From positions 1 through 17,764 of the forward strand of contig JAIFMH010000289.1 of NCBI GenBank assembly GCA_020048595.1: a stretch of DNA of 17,764 nucleotides, in the 5' to 3' direction. The notes beneath the pieces are model-generated. The model was given only the letters and a program-made list of their open reading frames with translations, searched no databases and was not told the DNA's origin. This stretch comes from Bacteroidota bacterium (lineage in GTDB: Bacteria > Bacteroidota > Bacteroidia > Bacteroidales > UBA4417). The translations under genes were made by a program, and so were the position numbers. Of this stretch, positions 1 to 7,142 are shown one piece after another (within the stretch, counting starts at the first letter, position 1; every line of letters begins with the position of its first letter).

Positions 1-434
1 CTATGTCCACCCCTGAACGCGACAAACCTGAAATTATATTGAAATATACTGCTTCATCAGACCAAAAGATAAAAGAATATGGTAACGAGCTACTGGTAGA
101 AATTATTCCGCTGAAATTCCCATTTCTTGAAGAGCCACTAAAAAGGAAGTTACCAGTACAGATCAATTATCCCGATTACCGGATTGATTCAACCGAATAT
201 CTGATTCCTGAAAGCTTCAAAATCGCTGTCGTTCCTAAAAATATCAGTATCAAATCTGTTTATGGAGAATATCAGGCTGAATTTCAAGTGAAAGAACATA
301 GTGTCATAGTTATAAAACAAGTAAAAATCAATTCCGGATCCTATTCATTAAATCAATACCGGGAGTTCTATGATTTCATAATAAACTTATCCGAAACTGA
401 AAATTCCTTTTTTTTATCATTAACAAAAATGTAG
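1..434 (+). CDS. C-terminal part of a DUF3857-type exported protein (cut by left edge)
   Basis: The reading frame is open to the left edge (first full codon at base 3, stop at 432-434), so this is the last ~144 codons of a longer gene; the ATG at base 3 is probably an internal methionine. The visible part has alternating hydrophobic beta-strand character and resembles the C-terminal region of the next protein: a short YPDYRIDSTEYLIPESFK stretch parallels YPVKRIYKSEIKIPEGFK, and both end with a Y(S)xxxY/EYxxFYDFI or EYSRVKTMFDRI-like helix. That region is the C-terminal beta domain found after the transglutaminase-like domain in DUF3857 proteins. The next gene starts one base after this stop, so the two are surely co-transcribed and look like a tandem duplication. 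The N-terminal and catalytic parts are outside the window. Function beyond a likely periplasmic or outer-membrane-facing role is unknown. Confidence 0.75.
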   Translation, partial: MSTPERDKPEIILKYTASSDQKIKEYGNELLVEIIPLKFPFLEEPLKRKLPVQINYPDYRIDSTEYLIPESFKIAVVPKNISIKSVYGEYQAEFQVKEHSVIVIKQVKINSGSYSLNQYREFYDFIINLSETENSFFLSLTKM

Positions 435-435
435 C

Positions 436-2397
436 ATGAAGAATTTACTGATTTTTTTAATTCTGTTTTCAAATTCTATTTTACAGCTAAAAGCCCAGAA
501 TTATTTCGAAGAATTCGGAAAAATTAGCCAGGAACAAATCGATATGACTAAATGCAGTTACGATCCGGCTGCTGATGCTATTGTACTTTTTGATGTCGGA
601 AAATCCAGTTTTGTAAGGGTGGAGAACGGATTTGATGTTGTATTCGAGCGGATTACACGAATTAAAATCTTAAATGATGCCGGTAAAGATTATGCTGAAG
701 TAGCAATCCCGTTCTACCAGGAGGGAAACATTTATGAAAAAGTAGAGATTACAAAAGCATCAACCTATACGATCGCGGATGGGAGAATTACTAAAATAAG
801 TACATTGGATCCAGCAAAATGTTATGAAGAAAAAATAAATGAAAACTGGAAAAGCAAGAAATTTGCTATGCCTAATGTGCAGGCAGGTTCAATTATTGAA
901 TATAAATACCGCATTCAATCCCAGTATCATTTTAATCTGCGCGACTGGGAATTCCAGTGGAATATTCCGGTGCTTTATAGTGCTTATGAAGTCCGCATGA
1001 TTCCTTTTTATGAATACACATGGTATTTGCAAGGAAGAAATGCTATCGACGAATTGAAACAATATGAAGATAATACTACATTCAAACAAGATTTTCTGGG
1101 GACTTCATTTTATGATGTAGTCCACAAATTCGGGCTTAAAAACGTTCCTGCTTTTGTAAATGAAGAATATACACCTTCCAGAGAGAACGATATTATTAAA
1201 ATTGACTTTCAATTGTCGGCGTTTTTCCACCTCGATGGAGTAAAAGTCAACATAATGACAACATGGCCTGAACTGGTAAATGATTATGCGAAAAACGCAA
1301 ATTTTGGGAAATATGTAAAAAAGAGTGCCGCCAGTGCTTCAAAAATCTTCGATCCTGATTCGCTGGATGGGAAAACTCAGTTACAGAAATTCAACTATAT
1401 AGTTGATTACGCAAAAGACAATTTTAACTGGAATGAATATTACAGGCAATTTGCTGATAAATCACCAGCTGAATTACAAAAGGATAAGATAGGAAACAGT
1501 GCTGAAATCAATTTATGGCTGGTTGGTGCTTTTCAGGAAGCAGGCATTGAAGCATATCCGGTTATTCTCAGTACCCGAAAGCATGGAAAAATCCGGTCGG
1601 ATTATCCGTTCAGCAGCTCCTTTAATTCGGTAATCGCTTTCGCCATGGTTGATGGAAAGCAAATGTTAGCTGATGCTACTGATCCGTATTGCCCGAACAA
1701 TAAAATTTCAATTCAGAACATGAATGACAAAGGCCTTTTGGTTGATAAAGACAACATGAAGTGGTTCAGCCTTCAGAGTCCCGGCATTTCAGGCCTTAGT
1801 ACAAGCATTAAGATTGATTCTATCGGGAAAGATCAGCAGGCAACAGTAATTGTAACAGCAATGGACTATGAAGCTCTTTACTACCGTAACCTATATGCTA
1901 ATAATCATGAGAATATGTTAAGTGATTTAAGTAAAAAGATGTACCTTGTAGATGATGCCTCACTTAAGTTCAAAAATGAAACGGATAGAACTCGTCCATT
2001 TTCATTTATGTATAATCTTGATCGGAAGACTGAAATCATAAACGATAAAATCTACCTGCAACCCTTTCTGAATGAAGTTTTTTCCGAGAATCCCCTTAAA
2101 CAGAAAACACGGACCTATCCGGTTGATATGACATATCCGGTAAAGCGAATATACAAGTCAGAAATAAAAATTCCTGAAGGCTTTAAAGTTGAATTCCTGC
2201 CTGCTGTAAGCTCTTTAAACGATGACTTATTCGAACTTGACTATTTTGTTGCGCAAAATGAATCGTCTGTAACTGTTTCACTTACTTATGCATTTAAGCA
2301 CTCAGTATATTCACCTGAAGAGTATTCCAGGGTTAAAACCATGTTTGATAGAATTGTTAAAAAAGGTTCCGAAAAAATCGTACTGGTCAGACTATAA
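436..2397 (+). CDS. Exported DUF3857 / transglutaminase-like protein, probably catalytically dead
   Basis: 653 residues. Residues 1-21 are a signal peptide (Lys, hydrophobic core, cleavage near KAQ), so the protein is exported. The N-terminal half, with FERITRIKIL and later GSIIEYKYRI, matches DUF3857; residues ~320-425 correspond to a transglutaminase-like fold; the rest is the beta-rich C-terminal domain. In active relatives the fold has Cys in a G(D/N)C motif, His in FNH and Asp in a LDxT-type motif. Here the equivalents are GNS (Ser355), FNS (Ser398) and Asp413, so two of three triad residues are lost. This GNSAEIN form is, to my knowledge, common in Bacteroidota paralogues and suggests a binding or structural role. 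The gene starts one base after the preceding paralogue's stop. No Shine-Dalgarno site is visible. The molecular role is not known. Confidence 0.85.
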   Translation: MKNLLIFLILFSNSILQLKAQNYFEEFGKISQEQIDMTKCSYDPAADAIVLFDVGKSSFVRVENGFDVVFERITRIKILNDAGKDYAEVAIPFYQEGNIYEKVEITKASTYTIADGRITKISTLDPAKCYEEKINENWKSKKFAMPNVQAGSIIEYKYRIQSQYHFNLRDWEFQWNIPVLYSAYEVRMIPFYEYTWYLQGRNAIDELKQYEDNTTFKQDFLGTSFYDVVHKFGLKNVPAFVNEEYTPSRENDIIKIDFQLSAFFHLDGVKVNIMTTWPELVNDYAKNANFGKYVKKSAASASKIFDPDSLDGKTQLQKFNYIVDYAKDNFNWNEYYRQFADKSPAELQKDKIGNSAEINLWLVGAFQEAGIEAYPVILSTRKHGKIRSDYPFSSSFNSVIAFAMVDGKQMLADATDPYCPNNKISIQNMNDKGLLVDKDNMKWFSLQSPGISGLSTSIKIDSIGKDQQATVIVTAMDYEALYYRNLYANNHENMLSDLSKKMYLVDDASLKFKNETDRTRPFSFMYNLDRKTEIINDKIYLQPFLNEVFSENPLKQKTRTYPVDMTYPVKRIYKSEIKIPEGFKVEFLPAVSSLNDDLFELDYFVAQNESSVTVSLTYAFKHSVYSPEEYSRVKTMFDRIVKKGSEKIVLVRL

Positions 2398-2401
2398 AAA
2401 A

Positions 2402-2428
2402 AATGATCATGTGCAGCACATGATCATT
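2402..2428. terminator. Perfect 13-base inverted repeat between convergent genes; likely terminator
   Basis: The arm AATGATCATGTGC is followed by one base and then its exact complement, giving a long hairpin (a few inner bases must open as loop). Read on the minus strand the hairpin is followed by eight T residues, the intrinsic-terminator form, so it best serves the mrp-nifU transcript, about 150 bases past the nifU stop. On the plus strand the following T run is short (GATTTT), so it may act weakly for the DUF3857 genes. The minus-strand T run reaches the stop codon of the plus-strand gene at 2395-2397. Confidence 0.75.
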
Positions 2429-2444
2429 GATTTTAAAAAGAAAG

Positions 2445-2511
2445 AATCTGAAATCTCTAAATCAGAAAAAAGAATATGTTCGGATTTAATAAATGATTTT
2501 CAGATTTTTTT
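2445..2511 (+). terminator. Possible second plus-strand terminator
   Basis: AATCTGAAA at 2445-2453 is complementary to TTTCAGATT at 2498-2506, followed by further T residues to 2511. The loop of 44 bases is long, so this is a weak prediction. It would end the plus-strand DUF3857 transcript just before the convergent nifU gene. Confidence 0.25.
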
Positions 2512-2576
2512 ACGTGCGATTCAAGAATTCCTTTATAATTTAAACAGAAAATTGCATCTGCGCATTGAAGCCTGGA

Positions 2577-2813
2577 TTACAAATTAATTGCTTCAACGGA
2601 TTTTACTTCAGGAATGGCTTTTTTCATGGCATCTTCCACACCATTTTTTAAGGTCATCCTACTGAACGGGCATGAACCGCAAGCTCCGTGGAGTTCAACA
2701 TTTACTGTATTGTCGCTGGTAAGTTCCACAAAACTGATATCACCACCATCAGCCTGCAGGTATGGCCGGATCTGTTCAATTACATTGCGTACTTTGGTTT
2801 CTAATTCTGACAT
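2577..2813 (-). CDS. NifU C-terminal-domain iron-sulfur scaffold protein
   Basis: 78 residues, the size of a stand-alone NifU C-terminal (NFU) domain. The motif GACGSCPFS carries the two cysteines (Cys45, Cys48) of the conserved CxxC that binds a bridging [4Fe-4S] cluster between two monomers; the flanking LQADGGDISFVEL and MTLKNGVEDAM stretches are typical of the family. Known members accept and pass on Fe-S clusters to target enzymes in the cytoplasm. It lies 65 bases downstream of the Mrp/ApbC ATPase on the same strand, which fits a shared job in Fe-S cluster delivery. There is no N-terminal IscU-like or HesB domain, so it is not a full NifU or NfuA. The start at 2813 leaves the expected short N terminus. 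Confidence 0.92.
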   Translation of the reverse strand: MSELETKVRNVIEQIRPYLQADGGDISFVELTSDNTVNVELHGACGSCPFSRMTLKNGVEDAMKKAIPEVKSVEAINL

Positions 2814-2878
2814 ATTTTTATATTTTTTGGGTTGGGGTATTTTAAAACTAAAATTAAACTGAGATAAATGATTTCCTG

Positions 2879-3979
2879 CTACGATTTGATCTCAACCACC
2901 TGAGTAGGATCAAGATTTGCGTTGCGGATAGCGATTTGCTGAGCTACTGATTCGGCCAACTGACGGAATGCAAGTGCAACTGCACCTTCATCAAGCATAG
3001 CTGAGGGATTTCCACTGTCGCCTGATTCGCAAATGCTCTGAACAAGTGGTATCTGACCAAGAAGAGGGACACCAATTTCTTCAGCAAAGCGTTTTCCGCC
3101 TTCTTTCCCGAAAATATAGTATTTGTTTTCAGGAAGCTCAGCAGGTGTAAACCAGGCCATGTTTTCAACAAGCCCTAAAACCGGAACCTTAATACTATCA
3201 GTTGTGAACATATTGTAAGCCTTACGGGCATCAGCAAGCGCAACTTCCTGAGGAGTTGTTACTATTGCGGCTCCGGTAACAGGCACCGTTTGTACGAGTG
3301 TTAAATGTATATCACCAGTTCCGGGTGGCATATCAATTACCAGGTAGTCGAGCTCTCCCCAATCGCCGCCGGTAAGCATTTGTGTAAAATAATTTGATGC
3401 CATGGGGCCACGCCAAACCAAGGCTTTCTTTGGATCAACAAAAAAACCGATTGACAATAATTTTATTCCGTATTTCTCAATAGGCTCCAGAATGGTTTTC
3501 CCATCTTCTTCACGTGCTTTAGGATGAGCATCCACCAGGTCGAACATAAGCGGAACCGAAGGGCCGTAGATATCGGCATCGAGCAATCCAACCTTTGCTC
3601 CAAGCCGCGACAATGATATTGCCAGGTTAGCAGCTACCGTTGATTTGCCAACGCCACCTTTACCGGAAACGACTGCAATTATATTTTTTACTCCTTTCAG
3701 CATGGTGTCGTCAGGGCCCCGGCGTGTAGTAGTCCGTGAAGTTAACTCAACATTTACTTCTGCATATGGATCAACTCTTCCCTGAATGGCTTTCACACAG
3801 TCATTCTTCATTTTATCTTTCATCGGGCAGGCTGGCGTTGTAAGCACTAATTTGAAGCTTACCTTATTCCCATCTACTTCTATATCTTCAATCATACCCA
3901 ACGACACAACATCTTTGTGTAAATCAGGATCATGTACAAATTTTAATGCATTGATTACCTGTTCTTTACTTATATCCAT
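2879..3979 (-). CDS. mrp: Mrp/ApbC (NBP35-like) P-loop ATPase, iron-sulfur carrier
   Basis: 366 residues. Residues ~1-80 are a MIP18/DUF59 domain with the TTPACPMKD motif (Cys51). A deviant Walker A, SGKGGVGKST, is at 105-114, DADIYG at 134-139 and DMPPGTGD at 216-223, all standard for the Mrp/Nbp35 branch of the ParA/MinD-like ATPases. Family members bind an Fe-S cluster and transfer it to apoproteins in an ATP-dependent manner. The usual CxxC after the VENM motif, which holds the bridging cluster, is not present: residues 271-291 contain no Cys, and the protein has only Cys51, Cys61 and Cys317. The VENMAWFTPAE form is, as I recall, normal in Bacteroidota. It lies directly upstream of a NifU-domain gene. 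The start at 3979 fits the family's N terminus. Confidence 0.93.
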   Translation of the reverse strand: MDISKEQVINALKFVHDPDLHKDVVSLGMIEDIEVDGNKVSFKLVLTTPACPMKDKMKNDCVKAIQGRVDPYAEVNVELTSRTTTRRGPDDTMLKGVKNIIAVVSGKGGVGKSTVAANLAISLSRLGAKVGLLDADIYGPSVPLMFDLVDAHPKAREEDGKTILEPIEKYGIKLLSIGFFVDPKKALVWRGPMASNYFTQMLTGGDWGELDYLVIDMPPGTGDIHLTLVQTVPVTGAAIVTTPQEVALADARKAYNMFTTDSIKVPVLGLVENMAWFTPAELPENKYYIFGKEGGKRFAEEIGVPLLGQIPLVQSICESGDSGNPSAMLDEGAVALAFRQLAESVAQQIAIRNANLDPTQVVEIKS

Positions 3980-4117
3980 CTTACAGTATCTTATTTTTAT
4001 TTAGAATGTGTAAAGATAATTTAATTAATGATATACGGTTGTAAATAGTAAATTTTTATCATTCAATGGGTCAGATACTCTGCGACAGCAGACCCTGGAA
4101 ACAAGTGTACAAACTGT

Positions 4118-4153
4118 AAAAACCCCCACCAAAAAAAAGTTTTTTGATGGGGG
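4118..4153 (-). terminator. Rho-independent terminator of the glutamine synthetase gene
   Basis: Read on the minus strand: CCCCCATCAAAAAA, a short loop, TTTTTTGGTGGGGG, then five T residues. The stem pairs throughout if one G-U wobble is allowed. It begins 42 bases after the glutamine synthetase stop codon and separates that gene from mrp. Confidence 0.88.
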
Positions 4154-4195
4154 TAATATCAATAAAGTTACCAATGATTTTAAAGTGATATGAAA

Positions 4196-6385
4196 CTACC
4201 TGATAAACAATAGTTCACGGTATTTAGGCAGTGGCCATTTTTCATTATCCACAATCAATTCAAGTTTATCAATATGATAGCGGATTTGATCGAAATAAGG
4301 GAATATTGAACTAGCATAAGCAATTGCTTTTTCTCGGACATCTTCAATTGTATTAGCTGTTTTCCTGGCTTCAATCATTTCGCTCACATAGTCTTCAATA
4401 CTCCCAACATGCTTCGAAATTTCTTTGATCAATTTAAGCCTGCGTGCAGCAAGTACCTGGTATTCTTCATCACTGTACAGGTTTTTCAAGCCTTGCGTAC
4501 TGTCGATAAGCATAGCCTGGTATCCAATTACAGTAGGTAAAATATGATTCGTTGCCAAATCGCTAAGTACCCGTGATTCAATCTGAATTTTCTTTACATA
4601 CAGATCGTTACGTACTTCATTGCGGGCTTCCATTTCAATATCATTGTAAACATTGGCACGTTTAAACAGCTCGCGGGATTGAGGAGTTAAATATGCATCA
4701 TAAATTAGTGGCACTACAGCTTCGCAGTCGAGACCCCGTTTTGCAGCTTCCACTTTCCATTCTTCGCTATATCCGTTGCCATCAAAACGTATAGGCTTTG
4801 ATTTTTTGATCAGGCGGCGTAAAACCTGCAAAATGGCTTCGTCTTTTTTCACTCCTTTTTCGATGATTGCATCCACTTCAATTTTGAAGTCAACCAGCTG
4901 TATTGCCAGTGCGGTATTTAGGGGAATCATGGCCGAAGCACAGTTTGCGGAAGATCCCACAGCGCGGAATTCGAAGCGGTTACCAGTAAAAGCAAATGGA
5001 GATGTGCGGTTACGGTCGGTATTGTCGAGTAAAATTTCAGGTATTTTACCGATATCGAGTTTGATAGCAGTTTTTTCCTCAGGAGACATTTTTTCATCTG
5101 TAACTTTCTGCTCTATTTCATTAAGCATTTTTGTTAACTGCTGGCCTAAAAATGCGGAGATAATCGCAGGAGGTGCTTCATTGGCACCCAAACGGTGCTG
5201 GTTACCAGGAGATGCTATAGATGCTTTTAGTAAGGCGTTGTGCTGATGAACAGCAACTAAGGTATTTACAAGGAATGTTAGAAATTGCAGGTTTAACCTG
5301 GGTGTTTTACCGGGCGACAAAAGGTTAACTCCGGTATTGGTTGAAACTGACCAGTTATTATGCTTGCCTGATCCGTTAATTCCGGCAAAAGGTTTTTCGT
5401 GAAGAATGATTTTAAAATTATGACGAGCCGCAACTTTACGCATAACCATCATTACCAAAAGGTTATGATCATTGGCCAGGTTTGTCTCTTCAAATATCGG
5501 AGCTAATTCGTATTGATTAGGTGCCACTTCGTTGTGACGGGTTTTAACAGGAATTCCCAGTTTATAGGCTTCATATTCCATGTCTTTCATAAATGCAAGC
5601 ACCCGTGTTGGAATCTGGCCAAAATACTGATCCTCCAACTGCTGGTTTTTAGCCGAAACATGCCCCATCAAGGTACGATCAGTTTGCACAAGGTCGGGAC
5701 GAGCGTTATAAATAGCCTCGTCGACAAGGAAATATTCCTGTTCCCATCCAAGGTTGCTGTTAACACGGCTTACATCTTTATCAAAATACTGACATACTTC
5801 CACAGCAGCTTTATCCAGACAATGCAGTGCTTTTAACAAAGGTGTTTTGTAATCAAGGGCCTCACCTGTATATGAAATAAATATAGTAGGGATAATAAGA
5901 GTATCATCCATAACGAATGCCGGTGACGAAGGATCCCAAGCTGTATATCCGCGGGCTTCGAATGTATTCCGGATTCCACCGCTGGGGAAACTCGAAGCAT
6001 CGGGTTCCTGCTGAACGAGTAAAGCACCTGAGAAAACTTCAATAGCAGTTCCCCTACCTGTTGGTACGGTAAATGAATCGTGTTTTTCGGCAGTATTCTC
6101 AGTAAGAGGCTGAAACCAATGTGTATAGTGTGTAGCTCCCAAACTCATCGCCCAGCTTTTCATTCCCATTGCAATCTGGTCCGCCAGTTTCATGTCAATA
6201 CGTTTGCCATGGTCTATTGCATCCAGAACTGCTTTGTTTGCATCTTTAGGCAGATATTTCTCCATCTTGATCCTGTCAAAGACATTAATTCCAAAATAAT
6301 CTGAAATTTTATCACCGGGAGTTGTGACTTCAATTGGTCTTCTTTTAAGTGCATCTTCCAATGCCTTGAAACGTAAAGTTGCCAT
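4196..6385 (-). CDS. glnN: Glutamine synthetase type III (GSIII)
   Basis: Catalyses ATP-dependent amidation of glutamate with ammonium, the main nitrogen entry point, in the cytoplasm. 729 residues from the ATG at 6383-6385, the usual GSIII length (types I and II are much shorter). Visible motifs, numbered from that start: LGWEQEYFLVD (~212-222, metal ligands), HNEVAPNQYELAP (~284-296), FAGINGSGKHNNWS (~333-346) and NRTSPFAFTGNRFEFR (~458-474, ATP/glutamate binding). An in-frame ATG 27 bases upstream would add MQKNIKNEY, but family members begin near MxxxRFxALxxL, so I prefer 6385. The gene stands alone: terminator on its 3' side, a 347-base AT-rich region on its 5' side. No amtB, glnK or gltB lies within the window. 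Known members form double-ring dodecamers. Confidence 0.96.
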   Translation of the reverse strand: MATLRFKALEDALKRRPIEVTTPGDKISDYFGINVFDRIKMEKYLPKDANKAVLDAIDHGKRIDMKLADQIAMGMKSWAMSLGATHYTHWFQPLTENTAEKHDSFTVPTGRGTAIEVFSGALLVQQEPDASSFPSGGIRNTFEARGYTAWDPSSPAFVMDDTLIIPTIFISYTGEALDYKTPLLKALHCLDKAAVEVCQYFDKDVSRVNSNLGWEQEYFLVDEAIYNARPDLVQTDRTLMGHVSAKNQQLEDQYFGQIPTRVLAFMKDMEYEAYKLGIPVKTRHNEVAPNQYELAPIFEETNLANDHNLLVMMVMRKVAARHNFKIILHEKPFAGINGSGKHNNWSVSTNTGVNLLSPGKTPRLNLQFLTFLVNTLVAVHQHNALLKASIASPGNQHRLGANEAPPAIISAFLGQQLTKMLNEIEQKVTDEKMSPEEKTAIKLDIGKIPEILLDNTDRNRTSPFAFTGNRFEFRAVGSSANCASAMIPLNTALAIQLVDFKIEVDAIIEKGVKKDEAILQVLRRLIKKSKPIRFDGNGYSEEWKVEAAKRGLDCEAVVPLIYDAYLTPQSRELFKRANVYNDIEMEARNEVRNDLYVKKIQIESRVLSDLATNHILPTVIGYQAMLIDSTQGLKNLYSDEEYQVLAARRLKLIKEISKHVGSIEDYVSEMIEARKTANTIEDVREKAIAYASSIFPYFDQIRYHIDKLELIVDNEKWPLPKYRELLFIR

Positions 6386-6409
6386 ATATTCGTTTTTAAT
6401 ATTTTTTTG

Positions 6410-6417
6410 CAAAAATA
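6410..6417 (-). promoter_or_regulatory. Candidate -7 box for glnN
   Basis: The minus strand reads TATTTTTG, a full match to the Bacteroidota sigma-ABfr -7 consensus TAnnTTTG, 24 bases before the glnN ATG. No good TTTG -33 box is visible at the right distance; one of the ACCC-type motifs (6431-6439) overlaps that position. In such AT-rich DNA a chance match is quite possible. Confidence 0.35.
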
Positions 6418-6511
6418 ATATTTATTTTTAAATACCCCACTAATTATTTAATAAATACCCAATATTTTTAATTTATTTTTTCATTACCCCCCATTTTTTC
6501 AATGTTATTAG

Positions 6512-6531
6512 AGTATTTAATAGTATTTAAT
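6512..6531. repeat. Tandem 10-base direct repeat upstream of glnN
   Basis: AGTATTTAAT occurs twice head to tail (6512-6521, 6522-6531), followed by AGTATTTTTA at 6540-6549. One helical turn per unit is compatible with protein binding on one face of DNA, but chance in AT-rich sequence is not excluded. Confidence 0.5.
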
Positions 6532-6732
6532 CCCGATTAAGTATTTTTATGGAAATCCCCAATAATTATAGAGCCAGTTTTCCAGCTCATATTTATCAAC
6601 AAAAAGTTTTATTGAATTTAATGTTTTGAAGGAACCAAAAAATGGCAGTTAAAAAACATAAGAAATTAATCTACAAATAATCTAAATCCTAATTGCACTC
6701 CTTTAATAGTTAAAACACAGTCGTGACTTTGC

Positions 6733-7071
6733 CTACAATTCAAGCTCCTTTGATGGATCCCAGAAAGCTTCGTTGAAATTAACTATCTGATCATTTTCAA
6801 GTACTATTCCCTCACTTTCAAGAAGCTGCTTCATTGTATCCTCTCCGCCAAAATGATGCTTCCCGGTCAATAAACCATTGCGGTTTACAACCCGGTGAGC
6901 AGGAATATGCTGAAGCATTTGGTGAGAAGCATTCATGGCCCAGCCAACCATACGCGATGAACCTCCTGATCCCAGGTAACGGGCAATAGCTCCATACGAT
7001 GTAACCCTTCCATAAGGAATCAGTTCGACTACGGCATATACTTTTTCGAAAAATGAGAGTTCAGCTGACAC
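6733..7071 (-). CDS. Alkyltransferase-like (ATL) protein, MGMT family without the active Cys
   Basis: 112 residues, the size of the isolated DNA-binding domain of O6-alkylguanine-DNA alkyltransferases. In active enzymes the motif is PCHRV with the alkyl-accepting Cys; here it is PAHRV with Ala58, so it cannot remove alkyl groups by the usual route. Other hallmarks are kept: GRVTSYGAIA (Tyr26, the base-flipping Tyr region), the SSRMVGWAM segment with the probable Arg finger Arg40, and VVNRNGLL after the motif. Known ATL proteins bind O6-alkylguanine tightly and hand the lesion to nucleotide excision repair. It is the last gene of a same-strand series, 71 bases after trmB. Start at 7071 fits the family N terminus (SFFEKVYAVVELIPYG). 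Confidence 0.9.
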   Translation of the reverse strand: MSAELSFFEKVYAVVELIPYGRVTSYGAIARYLGSGGSSRMVGWAMNASHQMLQHIPAHRVVNRNGLLTGKHHFGGEDTMKQLLESEGIVLENDQIVNFNEAFWDPSKELEL

Positions 7072-7142
7072 AGGTTAAATTTAAAAAAACTAATAACACT
7101 GAAAAAGTAAAACCAGGAAGAAAGGGACGCAGAAATTAAATT

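Larger units (their letters stand above)
6386..6732. promoter_or_regulatory. 347-base AT-rich upstream region of glnN with iterated ACCC motifs
   Basis: No convincing gene is present. Plus-strand AATACCCCA (6431-6439), AATACCCAA (6454-6462), ATTACCCCCCAT (6483-6494) and AAATCCCCAAT (6553-6563) are loosely related copies in an otherwise almost pure A/T background. A 10-base unit AGTATTTAAT is tandemly repeated at 6512-6531, with a near copy at 6540-6549. The arrangement suggests binding sites for a regulator of glutamine synthetase, but this is inference. The right half (6565-6732), behind the ATL gene, shows no clear terminator. Confidence 0.4.

Noticed and set aside
3..434. ATG at base 3 as a real start of a 143-residue protein
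   Set aside because: The frame is open to the window edge and the sequence resembles only the C-terminal domain of a DUF3857 protein, so the gene very probably begins outside the window.
2288..2587. Plus-strand open frame of 99 codons over the end of the DUF3857 gene
   Set aside because: It overlaps a well-supported gene in another frame, runs through the hairpin at 2402-2428 and has no recognisable protein character.
4030..4117. Possible small RNA or tRNA between mrp and the glnN terminator
   Set aside because: No cloverleaf, no tRNA-like conserved TTC-type arm and no stable stem found by eye; only the downstream terminator is convincing.
4776..5246. Plus-strand open frame of 156 codons inside glnN
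   Set aside because: It is antisense to a highly conserved part of glutamine synthetase; its length follows from the codon use of the opposite strand.
6733..7071. Active O6-methylguanine-DNA methyltransferase
   Set aside because: The required Cys of PCHRV is Ala here, so the ATL assignment is better.
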